Positions 14,160 to 23,100 of a DNA stretch of 30,631 nucleotides are shown piece by piece. The stretch covers positions 1 through 30,631 of the forward strand of contig CAJPRR010000009.1 in assembly GCA_905373085.1 (NCBI GenBank). Reading direction: 5' to 3'. The translations under genes and the position numbers were made by a program. Each line of letters opens with the position of its first letter. Positions within the stretch are counted from its first letter, which is position 1. Origin of the DNA: an uncultured Selenomonas sp. Its GTDB lineage: Bacteria > Bacillota > Negativicutes > Selenomonadales > Selenomonadaceae. The notes under the pieces were generated by a model, which was not told the DNA's origin, made no database searches, and saw nothing but the letters and a program-made list of their open reading frames with translations.

Positions 14160-16482
14160 GTGCGCCCCCCCTTTGCGGCACGAGCGCTTCGACAAGAACC
14201 TCGTCCATCGTTTCCACGGGCACGAAGGCGAGCTTTCCGCGCACCTCCTGCGGAATGTCCTCGATGTCGCGCTCATTCTCCTTCGGCAGCACGATGCGCG
14301 TCATGCCTTCGCGGTACGCCGCCAAGACCTTTTCTTTCAGCCCGCCGATGGCGAGCACGCGGCCGCGCAGCGTGATCTCGCCCGTCATGGCGACATCGCT
14401 TCTGACCTTTCGCCCCGTCAGCGCCGAGATCATCGCCGTCGCCATCGTGATGCCCGCCGACGGCCCGTCCTTCGGAATCGCGCCCTCGGGAAGATGGATG
14501 TGGATGTCGCGCTTCTCGTAGAAGTCAGCGTCAATGCCGAACTGCTCCTGTCGGCTGCGGATGTAGGAAAGCCCCGCACGCGCCGACTCCTGCATGACGT
14601 CGCCGAGCTGTCCCGTCAGGATCAGCTTGCCCTTGCCCGCGAGCACCGTGACCTCCGTCGGCAGGATGTCGCCGCCGACCTCCGTCCACGCCATGCCCGT
14701 CGCCACGCCGACTTCGGGCTTCTTCTCCGCCTTCTTCCTGAGGAACTTCGGACGCTCCAAGAAGTCTCTGAGATTCCTCTTCGTCACGCGCACCGACTTT
14801 TTCTCGCCCTCGACGATGAGCCGCGCCGCCTTGCGGCACACATGGCCGATCGTGCGCTCAAGCTCGCGCACGCCCGATTCGCGCGTGTACTCGACGATCA
14901 TCTTCTCGATGACGCCTTCGCCAAACTGCAGGTCACGCGCCTTCAGTCCGTTCGCCGTGCGCTGGCGTCCGACGAGGTAGCGCTTGGCGATCTCCAGCTT
15001 CTCCTGCTCCGTGTAGCTCGACAGCGTGATGATCTCCATGCGGTCGCGCAGGGCGCGCGGGATATTCGCGAGGCTGTTCGCCGTGACGATCCAAAGGATC
15101 TCCGACAGATCGAAGGGAAGCTCGACATAGTGATCGCTGAACGTCGCATTCTGCGCAGGATCGAGCACTTCGAGGAGCGCCGCCGACGGATCGCCCTTGT
15201 AGTCCATGGCGATCTTGTCCACCTCGTCGAGCAGGAATACGGGATTCTTCGTTCCCGCCTTGCGCAGCCCCTCCATGATGCGCCCCGGCATCGCGCCGAC
15301 ATAGGTGCGGCGATGTCCGCGAATCTCCGCCTCGTCACGGATGCCGCCCAGGGACGCACGCACGAACTTCCTGCCCGTCGCACGCGCCACGGAGCTTGCC
15401 AGAGACGTCTTGCCGACGCCCGGCGGGCCTACGAGGCACAGGATCGGCGCATGCTGCTCCTTCGTGAGCTGGTGCACGGCGAGATATTCGAGGATGCGCT
15501 CCTTGACCTTCTTGAGTCCGTAGTGATCCTCGTCCAAGACGGCTTCCGCCGCCTTGATGTCGATATTGTCCTCCGAAGAAATCGTCCACGGAAGTTCAAG
15601 CAATGTCTCGATATAGGTGCGTATGACTCCCATCTCGGCGGACATGCTCGCCTGTCCCTCCATGCGATGGATTTCCTTTTCGATCGTCTTCTGCACGTCC
15701 TCGGGATAACCGCCCTCGGCGAGTTTCTTGCGGTACTTTTCAATATCTGCCGCCTTGTCGTCCTCGTCGCCCAGCTCCTTCTGGATCGCCTTGATCTGTT
15801 CGCGCAGGTAATAGTCCTTCTGAATCTTCTCCATCTGCTTGCGCACGCGCATGCCGATCTTGCGCTCCATCTCAAGCACTTCAAGCTCACGCGCCAAGAT
15901 CTTGTAGAGAAGCTCCATGCGGTTCTTGATGTTGATCTGCTCAAGGAGAGCCTGCCGATCCTCGATCTTGAGGCTCAAGTGGCTGGCGATGAGATCGCCC
16001 AAGCGTCCCGCATCGTCGAGAATCGCCACGGAGACGAGCGTCTCGGCGGGAATCTTCTTGCTGAGTTTCACCCATTGCTCGAATTCATGCACGACGGCGC
16101 GTGTCAGAGCCTCCATCTCCATGGATTCCTCCACGACCTCGGCGTATTCGACGACCGTCACCTCGGCAAAGTTTTCCAGCTCCTCGCAGGCCGTGATCGC
16201 CGCGCGTTTCTGTCCCTCGACGAGCACGCGCAGAGCTCCGCCCGGAAGCTTCAAAAGCTGGCGCACCTCGGCAATCGTGCCGACGTCGTAGAGATCCCCT
16301 TCCCCCGGCTCATCAGTCTCGGCATTCTTCTGCGCCACGAGCAGGATCTGACGGTCGCGCACCATCGCTTCCTCCAAGGCTGCCACAGACCGATCCCTGC
16401 CGACGTCGAGATGGATGATCATGAAGGGAAACACGATCATTCCACGCAGGGGCAGGAGCGGCAGCTTACGTATTTCCGACAT
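14149..16482 (-). CDS. lon: ATP-dependent protease Lon
   Basis: This 777-residue AAA+ serine protease degrades misfolded and regulatory proteins in the cytoplasm. The N-terminal substrate-binding domain begins LPLLPLRGMIVFP (about 7-19). A coiled region spans 185-290. Walker A is GPPGVGKTS (352-360), with Walker B FLLDEVDKI downstream. The protease domain has the Ser-Lys dyad in KDGPSAG (about S675) and GGLKEK (about K716). I choose the ATG at 16482 because AGGAGG lies 7 bases upstream; the GTG two codons earlier abuts it. Only about 20 bases separate the start from the clpX terminator, so its promoter must lie inside that region or in clpX, or it depends on read-through. No CIRCE-like element is visible. 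Confidence 0.97.
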   Translation of the reverse strand: MSEIRKLPLLPLRGMIVFPFMIIHLDVGRDRSVAALEEAMVRDRQILLVAQKNAETDEPGEGDLYDVGTIAEVRQLLKLPGGALRVLVEGQKRAAITACEELENFAEVTVVEYAEVVEESMEMEALTRAVVHEFEQWVKLSKKIPAETLVSVAILDDAGRLGDLIASHLSLKIEDRQALLEQINIKNRMELLYKILARELEVLEMERKIGMRVRKQMEKIQKDYYLREQIKAIQKELGDEDDKAADIEKYRKKLAEGGYPEDVQKTIEKEIHRMEGQASMSAEMGVIRTYIETLLELPWTISSEDNIDIKAAEAVLDEDHYGLKKVKERILEYLAVHQLTKEQHAPILCLVGPPGVGKTSLASSVARATGRKFVRASLGGIRDEAEIRGHRRTYVGAMPGRIMEGLRKAGTKNPVFLLDEVDKIAMDYKGDPSAALLEVLDPAQNATFSDHYVELPFDLSEILWIVTANSLANIPRALRDRMEIITLSSYTEQEKLEIAKRYLVGRQRTANGLKARDLQFGEGVIEKMIVEYTRESGVRELERTIGHVCRKAARLIVEGEKKSVRVTKRNLRDFLERPKFLRKKAEKKPEVGVATGMAWTEVGGDILPTEVTVLAGKGKLILTGQLGDVMQESARAGLSYIRSRQEQFGIDADFYEKRDIHIHLPEGAIPKDGPSAGITMATAMISALTGRKVRSDVAMTGEITLRGRVLAIGGLKEKVLAAYREGMTRIVLPKENERDIEDIPQEVRGKLAFVPVETMDEVLVEALVPQRGGAHAG

Positions 16483-16503
16483 AAACACTCCTCCTGAATA
16501 TAG

Positions 16504-16540
16504 AAAAAAGGGGATGCTGCTTGCCGCAGCGTCCCCTTTC
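16504..16540 (-). terminator. Intrinsic terminator after clpX
   Basis: On the minus strand AAAGGGGACGCTGC pairs with GCAGCATCCCCTTT around a short loop and is followed by six T. It starts just 5 bases after the clpX stop codon. Confidence 0.88.
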
Positions 16541-16545
16541 GATGC

Positions 16546-17823
16546 TCAAGCCGATGCTTCCTTGTCCGCGCCTTTCGTCTTCGCCTTCGCCTTGTCGATC
16601 GTCAGCACGGGATCCTTCTTGTCCGAAACGACTTCCTTCGTGACGCGACAGTGCGAAGCCCCGTCGACCGACGGCACCTCGTACATGACATTGCGCATGA
16701 TGCTCTCGATGATCGAACGCAGACCGCGTGCCCCCGTCTTCCTCTTCAAGGCTTCCTTCGCGATCAGATGAAGCGCCGCCTCGTCGAAGTCGAGCTTCAC
16801 GCCGTCCATCTCCAAGAGCTTCTGGTACTGCTTGACGAGCGCGTTCTTCGGCTCGGTCAGGATGCGCACGAGCGTGTCTTCGCCGAGCGCTTCGAGCGTC
16901 ACGACGATCGGCAGTCTCCCGATGAACTCGGGAATCAGGCCGTTCTTCAGCAAATCCTCGGGCAGGATGTGTCGCAGCGTTTCCCCGATGTTGCGCTCCA
17001 CCTTCGACTCGATCGCAGCGCCGAAGCCCATGTTCTTCTTGCCGAGACGCGCCTCGATGATCTTCTCGATGCCGTCAAACGCGCCGCCGCACAGGAACAG
17101 GATGTTCGTCGTGTCGATCTGAATGAGTTCCTGATGCGGATGCTTGCGTCCGCCCTGCGGCGGTACGGAAGCCACGGTGCCTTCCAGAATCTTCAAGAGC
17201 GCCTGCTGCACGCCCTCGCCCGAAACATCGCGCGTGATGGACGGATTCTCCGACTTGCGTGCGATCTTGTCGATCTCGTCGATGTAGATGATGCCTTTCT
17301 CCGCTTTCTCCACATCGTAGTCCGCCGCCTGTATGAGCTTTAAGAGGATGTTCTCCACGTCCTCGCCGACGTAGCCGGCCTCCGTCAAGGAGGTCGCGTC
17401 AGCGATGGCGAACGGCACATTGAGAATCTTGGCGAGCGTCTGCGCCAAGAGCGTCTTGCCGCTGCCCGTCGGGCCGATCATGAGGATGTTCGACTTCTGC
17501 AGCTCGACCTCGTCCGTCTTGCCCTGCATGCGGTTGATTCGCTTGTAGTGGTTGTAGACGGCGACGGAAAGCGATTTCTTCGCTTCCTCCTGTCCAATCA
17601 CGTATTGGTCAAGGATCTGGCGAATCTCCTTCGGTTTCGGCACATCCTTGAGCTCCACTTCGATATCTTCACTGAACTCTTCCTCGATGATCTCGTTGCA
17701 AAGTTCGATGCATTCATCGCAGATGTAGACGCCCGGACCTGCCACGAGCTTCCTTACCTGTTCCTGCGACTTGCCGCAGAAGGAGCACTTGAGCTGACCC
17801 TTCTCATCCCCAAACTTCAACAT
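16546..17823 (-). CDS. clpX: ATP-dependent Clp protease ATP-binding subunit ClpX
   Basis: This 425-residue AAA+ unfoldase delivers tagged proteins to ClpP. The N-terminal zinc-binding domain has C13, C16, C35 and C38. Walker A is GPTGSGKT (118-125, approximately) and Walker B IIYIDEID (178-185). The loop that docks on ClpP reads MGF (about 265-267) where most ClpX have IGF, a conservative change. The pore-loop YVGEDVE is present near 151. The C-terminal small domain contains KRKTGARGLRSIIE. It starts at the ATG at 17823 with AGAGGTGG upstream and follows clpP by 11 bases, the usual tig-clpP-clpX order. The transcript ends at the terminator directly behind it. Confidence 0.97.
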   Translation of the reverse strand: MLKFGDEKGQLKCSFCGKSQEQVRKLVAGPGVYICDECIELCNEIIEEEFSEDIEVELKDVPKPKEIRQILDQYVIGQEEAKKSLSVAVYNHYKRINRMQGKTDEVELQKSNILMIGPTGSGKTLLAQTLAKILNVPFAIADATSLTEAGYVGEDVENILLKLIQAADYDVEKAEKGIIYIDEIDKIARKSENPSITRDVSGEGVQQALLKILEGTVASVPPQGGRKHPHQELIQIDTTNILFLCGGAFDGIEKIIEARLGKKNMGFGAAIESKVERNIGETLRHILPEDLLKNGLIPEFIGRLPIVVTLEALGEDTLVRILTEPKNALVKQYQKLLEMDGVKLDFDEAALHLIAKEALKRKTGARGLRSIIESIMRNVMYEVPSVDGASHCRVTKEVVSDKKDPVLTIDKAKAKTKGADKEASA

Positions 17824-17834
17824 GATACCACCTC

Positions 17835-18455
17835 TTAGTCCTTGGGCTTCTCGGTTTTGACAGGACGCGTGATGACCTCGTCGATGAGACCGTATTCCTT
17901 CGCCTCCTCTGCCGTCATGAAGTTGTCGCGCTCCGTATCGGCGATGAGCTTTTCACGCGGCTGTCCCGTGTGCTTGGCGAGGATGTCGTTGCCGACTTCC
18001 CTGAGACGCAGGATCTCCTTCGCCTGAATCTGGATGTCCGTCGACTGCCCCTGCGCACCGCCCAGCGGCTGATGAATCATGATGCGTGCCAGAGGAAGCG
18101 CGTAGCGCTTGCCCTTCGTGCCTGCCGTCAGCAGAAGCGAACCCATGCTCGCCGCCTGTCCGATGCAGATCGTCGACACGTCGGGGCGGATGTACTGCAT
18201 CGTGTCGTAGATGGCAAGGCCTGCCGTCACGACGCCGCCCGGACTGTTGATGTAAAGGTGGATGTCCTTGTCGGGATCTTCCGACTCAAGGAAGAGAAGC
18301 TGCGCGACGACGACATTCGCGACGTTGTCGTCGATCGGCCCGCCAACGAAGACGATGCGATCCTTCAGGAGGCGCGAATAAATATCGTAGGCTCGCTCCC
18401 CTCGATTCGAGCGCTCGACCACCATGGGAACATAACTGTTCATATAGCTGTTCAT
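17835..18455 (-). CDS. clpP: ATP-dependent Clp protease proteolytic subunit ClpP
   Basis: This 206-residue serine peptidase forms the barrel of ClpXP. The catalytic triad is S103 (AASMG), H128 (MIHQP) and D177 (ERDNFM). The N-terminal VPMVVERSNRGERAYDIYSRLL segment is typical. I use the ATG at 18455, behind GGAGTG; the second in-frame ATG at 18443 has no site. Residues upstream of 18455 in the open frame belong to trigger factor in another frame. The gene lies 49 bases downstream of tig and 11 upstream of clpX. No obvious CtsR-type operator is seen. Confidence 0.97.
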   Translation of the reverse strand: MNSYMNSYVPMVVERSNRGERAYDIYSRLLKDRIVFVGGPIDDNVANVVVAQLLFLESEDPDKDIHLYINSPGGVVTAGLAIYDTMQYIRPDVSTICIGQAASMGSLLLTAGTKGKRYALPLARIMIHQPLGGAQGQSTDIQIQAKEILRLREVGNDILAKHTGQPREKLIADTERDNFMTAEEAKEYGLIDEVITRPVKTEKPKD

Positions 18456-18504
18456 GCAATCACTCCATATATGATGACATCGACGAACGTGAAAGAACGT
18501 GCAC

Positions 18505-19794
18505 TCACTTTGCGGCGTTGTCCAAGATGAACTGCGACGTCTTCTTTCTGAGAACCGTCGTGATGAGATCGCCAATGCGGCCCTGCTCCTTGATGACCTT
18601 TCTGACCTGCGCGGGCGTCGCGCCGTAGGTCAGAGCCATCGCCGCAACCTCGCCGTCGAGATCCTTGCCCTCGACCTTGATGCCCTCAGCCTTCGCCACA
18701 GCTTCCAGCATGAGATCCGTTCGGACATTCTCCTCGGCCGTCTTCTTGTACTGCTCGCGAATCTGGTTGAGATCGACGCCCGCATACTGCAGGTACTGCT
18801 CGATCTTCATGCCCTGCTGCTCCAAGCGCATCGCCATCTCCTGAATCATCATCGTCACGCGGTTCTCGATCATGACGGCAGGGATGTCGGCCGTCATGTT
18901 TCCGGTCGCCTTCTCGATGACGGCGACGTTGTAGTCGTTGTCCGCCTTCTGCTGTGCGGCATGCTCAAGGTTCTTGCGGATGTCGGCACGAAGCTCCTCG
19001 ATCGTCTGGAACTTGCTGACCTTCTTGGCAAATTCGTCGTCGAGTTCAGGCAGCTGGCGCTCCTTGATGCTGCGAATCGTGCATTCGAACTTCGCGGGCT
19101 TGCCTGCGAGCTCCTTCGAGTGGTACTCCTCAGGGAACGTCACGTTGACGTCACGCGCCTCGCCGATCTTCATGCCGACGAGCTGATCCTCGAAACCCGG
19201 GATGAAGCTGTTGGAACCAATCTCAAGCGGATGATCTTTGCCCTCGCCGCCCTCGAAGGCCTCGCCGTCAACGAACCCCTTGAAGTCGAGCGTCACAAAG
19301 TCGCCTTTCTTGACTTCCGCGCCCTCGGCGGCGTCGACCATCCGGCCGCGGCGACGACGCATGCTCTCGATTTCCTTGTCGACGTCCTCGTCCGTGATCT
19401 CATCGACCTTCTTTTCGACTTGGATGCCCTTGTACTCGCCGAGCGTGACCTCGGGCTTCGCCGTGAAGCGTGCCTTGAAGACGACGTCCTTGCCCTCTTC
19501 CAAAGTCACGACCTCGATGTCCGGGCGCGAAACGGGCGTCATGTCCTGCTCCTCCAACGCATCGGCAAACGCCTTGTCCGCCACGGCGTCAAACGCCGTA
19601 TCGAGAATTGCCTGCTTGCCGATGCGCTGCTCGATGATGCTGCGCGGCGCCTTGCCCTTGCGAAAGCCCGGGATGCTCACGCGGTTCGCAAGATCCTTGC
19701 AAGCCTTCGTCTCAGCCTTCTTCAAGACCTCCGCTTCTACCTCTATTGTCAGCACGACCTCGTGGTTGTCCATCTTCTCTGCAGTAGCCTTCAT
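18505..19794 (-). CDS. tig: Trigger factor (ribosome-associated chaperone)
   Basis: This 429-residue chaperone and peptidyl-prolyl isomerase binds the ribosome exit tunnel and shields nascent chains. The ribosome-binding loop GFRKGKAP is at 43-50. The FKBP-type PPIase domain spans about 155-245 (GDFVTLDFKGFVDG, then IPGFEDQLVGMKIGE). The long helical C-terminal chaperone domain follows. The start is the ATG at 19794 with GGAGGG 11 bases upstream, which gives the normal family length. It is the first gene of the tig-clpP-clpX unit. Its leader of about 90 bases can form two alternative hairpins (19831-19870), and a promoter is visible at 19890-19918. Confidence 0.97.
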   Translation of the reverse strand: MKATAEKMDNHEVVLTIEVEAEVLKKAETKACKDLANRVSIPGFRKGKAPRSIIEQRIGKQAILDTAFDAVADKAFADALEEQDMTPVSRPDIEVVTLEEGKDVVFKARFTAKPEVTLGEYKGIQVEKKVDEITDEDVDKEIESMRRRRGRMVDAAEGAEVKKGDFVTLDFKGFVDGEAFEGGEGKDHPLEIGSNSFIPGFEDQLVGMKIGEARDVNVTFPEEYHSKELAGKPAKFECTIRSIKERQLPELDDEFAKKVSKFQTIEELRADIRKNLEHAAQQKADNDYNVAVIEKATGNMTADIPAVMIENRVTMMIQEMAMRLEQQGMKIEQYLQYAGVDLNQIREQYKKTAEENVRTDLMLEAVAKAEGIKVEGKDLDGEVAAMALTYGATPAQVRKVIKEQGRIGDLITTVLRKKTSQFILDNAAK

Positions 19795-19830
19795 AGTACG
19801 AAATACCCTCCTACATGTTCCTTCTTTGAT

Positions 19831-19870
19831 GGTTCCAAGGGACAAAAGCAAGGGCCGTCCCCTTGCAACC
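19831..19870 (-). promoter_or_regulatory. Mutually exclusive hairpins in the tig leader
   Basis: In the minus-strand leader GCAAGGG (19866-19860) can pair with CCCTTGC (19854-19848), which is followed by TTTTG, a weak terminator shape. The same 5' arm, extended to GGTTGCAAGGGGAC (19870-19857), can instead pair with GTCCCTTGGAACC (19843-19831), with one mismatch and one bulge. This resembles an attenuator and antiterminator pair. No regulator or ligand is known to me for it. Confidence 0.4.
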
Positions 19871-19889
19871 CCATTTTGCCATACTATTC

Positions 19890-19918
19890 ATGATACCATA
19901 CTCAAATAGGAAATACAA
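19890..19918 (-). promoter_or_regulatory. Promoter of tig-clpP-clpX
   Basis: TTGTAT (19918-19913), a 17-base spacer and TATCAT (19895-19890) preceded by TGG on the minus strand. The transcript would start near 19883. Confidence 0.65.
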
Positions 19919-20117
19919 GCTCTTCGCCAACGGATTGATCATTCGCTGACCGCTGTCTTAGCGCAAACTTTGAGGACGAAACTTCATGGCAAACTTTCTC
20001 ACCGAAAACGTCCTGACACATACTTCCAGCCGACAGCTTTCAGCATCTTCGACAGAAACAGGCGCATAAGCTTCAAGCTGCTCATGCGCCCGTCGTATGT
20101 CATTGATTTTCAGCGTC
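19919..20117. other. Intergenic region between purL and the tig promoter
   Basis: About 200 bases without a convincing gene. A GGCGCAT...ATGCGCC inverted repeat (20061-20090) just after purL could be a weak terminator on the minus strand; its T tract is poor. A short minus-strand frame reading DIRRAHEQLEAYAP looks faintly protein-like but has no proper start. Confidence 0.4.
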
Positions 20118-23100
20118 TCAGCGGAAGAAACGCACGCCTGCGTCGAAGAGTCCCTGCTCCTTGTTGCCCGGCACGTTCTTCGAGATGTTGTCGCCGAAGC
20201 GCTCGGAGTGACCCATCTTGCCGAGAATGCGGCCGTTGGGGCTGGTGATCGCCTCGATCGCTTCCGTCGAGCCGTTCGGATTGAACGGCGACTCCATCGT
20301 CGGTTCGCCCGCCTCGTCGACGTACTGCGCCGCAATCTGTCCGCGTATGCGCATCCTCGCGATGATTTCCTTGTCAGCGACGAATCGCCCTTCTCCATGC
20401 GAAACGGGGATCGTGTGAATATCGCCGACCGAGACGTTGTTGAACCACGGCGAGAGGTTCGACATGATGCGCGTCTGCACCATGCACGAGACGTGCCTGC
20501 CGATCGTGTTGTGCGTGAGCGTCGGCGACTCCCAATCGAGCGGCATGATCTTGCCGTAGGGCAGGAGTCCGAGCTTGACGAGCGCCTGAAAGCCGTTGCA
20601 GATGCCGAGGATCAGACCCTCGCGCTTTTGCAGAAGCTCCATGATTGCCTCGGCGATGCGCGGATTTCTAAGCGTCGCCGCGATGAACTTGCCCGAGCCG
20701 TCCGGCTCGTCGCCGCCCGAGAAGCCGCCCGGCAGCATGAGGATCTGCGCCTTGTTGATGCCCGAGGCAATCGCCTGCACCGATTCTTCGACCGCCTGCG
20801 GCGTGAGATTGCGGATGACGAGCGCATCGACTTCGCCGCCCGCCTTCTCGAAGGCGCGCTGCGTCTCATACTCGCAGTTGACGCCGGGGAAGACGGGCAT
20901 GAAGATGCGCGGCTTCGCATAGCGGTCGCTGGCACGCTGGCGCACGCCGCGGCGGAACGGTGCAGCAGCCGAGGCCGTCCTGCCCCTGCTGCCGGCTCTT
21001 GCCGGGAATATGCCGTCGAGCGCCCCCGTATAAGTCTCGCGAAGTTCGTCGAGCGTCTGCACCATGCCGTTGCAGACGATGCTCGCAACGGTCGTCGTGC
21101 GTCCGAGGAGCGTCCACTTGACGCCGGCGAGCGCGTCCGTCACGTTGACCGCCTCGCTCATCTCCAAGAGGATCGTGCCGTAGGCGGGACGGAAGAGATC
21201 CTCGAACTTGATGGCGCCGGGCGCCGCCTTGAAGCCGAGGCTGTTGCCCAAGCACATCTTCGTCAGGGCAGCCGCGATGCCGCCCCTGCCGACGCTCGAA
21301 GCCGAAAACACGCGGCGGCTCTGCATCAGGGCATGCACGCGCTCATAGTTGCGGCGCAGGTTGGCGAAGACGGGCAGGTCGTTCGCATCGATCGGCACTT
21401 CGATCGCGTATACCTTGCTGTTCGCGTACTTGAATTCGGCGGAAATCGCCTCGCTCGCCTTCATGACGTTGACAGCGAAGGCGACGACCGTCGGCGGCAC
21501 ATGAAGATTCTCGAACGTGCCCGACATCGAATCCTTGCCGCCGATGGCGGGCACGCGAAGCTCATGCTGCGCCCACAGGGCGCCGAGGAGAGCCGCAAAC
21601 GGCATGCCCCACTTCTCGGGATCCTTGCCGAGGCTCTCGAAGTACTCCTGCAAGGACAGGCGCACCGTCGCCGCGTCCGCGCCGAGCGCTGTCATCTTCG
21701 TGACCGCCTCGACGATGGCATAGAGCGCACCGTGGAACGGACTCCACTCCGACAGGTACGGATCGAAGCCGAAGGTCATCGCCGTCGCCGTATCCGTCTC
21801 GCCCTTCTTCACGGGAATCTTCGCGACCATGCCCTGCTGCGGCGACAGCTGATCCTTGCCGCCGAACGGCATCAGTACCGTGCCCGCGCCGACCGTCGAG
21901 TCAAAGCGCTCGGCAAGTCCCTTCTGGCTGGCGACATTGATGTCGGCGAGGTTTGCATGCCACGCTGCCGTAAGGTCGCGCTGGTTCTTGACGACAGCGG
22001 GCGGCAGCTGGCGCAGATAGTTCGTCTCCACGTCGGGCGATTTCAAGGTCACACGCGCGTGCTGCTTGACGCCGTTCGTATCGAGGAAGACGCGTGCGAG
22101 GCTCACGATCTTCTGCCCGCGCCAGACCATCTCAAGCCTGCCCGTATCCGTGACCTCGGCGATCTGAGTCGCCTCCAGATTCTCGCGATCGGCAAATGCC
22201 GCGAGGACGGGCAGCGCCTCGGGACGCATGACGAGAGCCATGCGCTCCTGCGACTCGGAGATGGCAAGCTCCGTGCCGTCGAGTCCCTCGTACTTCTTCT
22301 TCACGGCGTCGAGGTCGATCGCCAGGGAAGGCGCAAGCTCGCCGACGGCGACGGCGACGCCGCCCGCACCGAAGTCGTTGCAGCGCTTGATGAAGCGGCT
22401 GACCTCGGGATGGCGGAAGAGGCGCTGGAGCTTGCGCTCCGTCGGCGCATCGCCCTTCTGCACCTCGGCGCCCGCCGTCGTCAGCGAGGCCTCCGTGTGC
22501 ACCTTCGACGAGCCGGTCGCGCCGCCGCAGCCGTCGCGTCCCGTGCGGCCGCCGACCAGGACGACGACATCGCCCGGTTCGGGCGTCTGGCGCACGACGT
22601 CCGCCTGCGGCACGGCGCCGATGACGGCCCCGATCTCCATGCGCTTCGCCATGTAGCCCTCGTGGTAGAACTCGTGCACCTCGCCCGTCGCAAGGCCGAT
22701 CTGATTGCCGTAGGAGCTGAAGCCTGCCGCCGCCCCCTGCGTGATCTTCTTCTGCGGCAGCTTGCCCGGCAGCGTATCGGCGATCTTGCCGCGCGGGTCG
22801 GCAGAGCCTGTCACGCGCATCGCCTGATAGACGTAGGAGCGGCCCGACAGGGGATCGCGGATCGCGCCGCCGAGACACGTCGCCGCACCGCCGAACGGCT
22901 CGATCTCCGTCGGATGGTTGTGCGTCTCGTTCTTGAACATCACGAGCCACTTTTCTTCCTTTTCATTCACCATCACGGGTACGATGATGCTGCACGCGTT
23001 GACCTCGTCGGAAGCGTCGAGATCTTCCAGAAGTCCCTGCTGACGCAGCGCCTTCATGCCGATACAGGCGAGATCCATCAAGGAGACGTCGATCTTCTTT

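Noticed and set aside
19958..20110. Protein-like fragment (DIRRAHEQLEAYAP) after purL, faintly similar to the start of threonine dehydratases
   Set aside because: There is no usable start codon or ribosome binding site, it is under 50 residues, and it is only a vague resemblance. A 34-residue alternative frame there also lacks a binding site.
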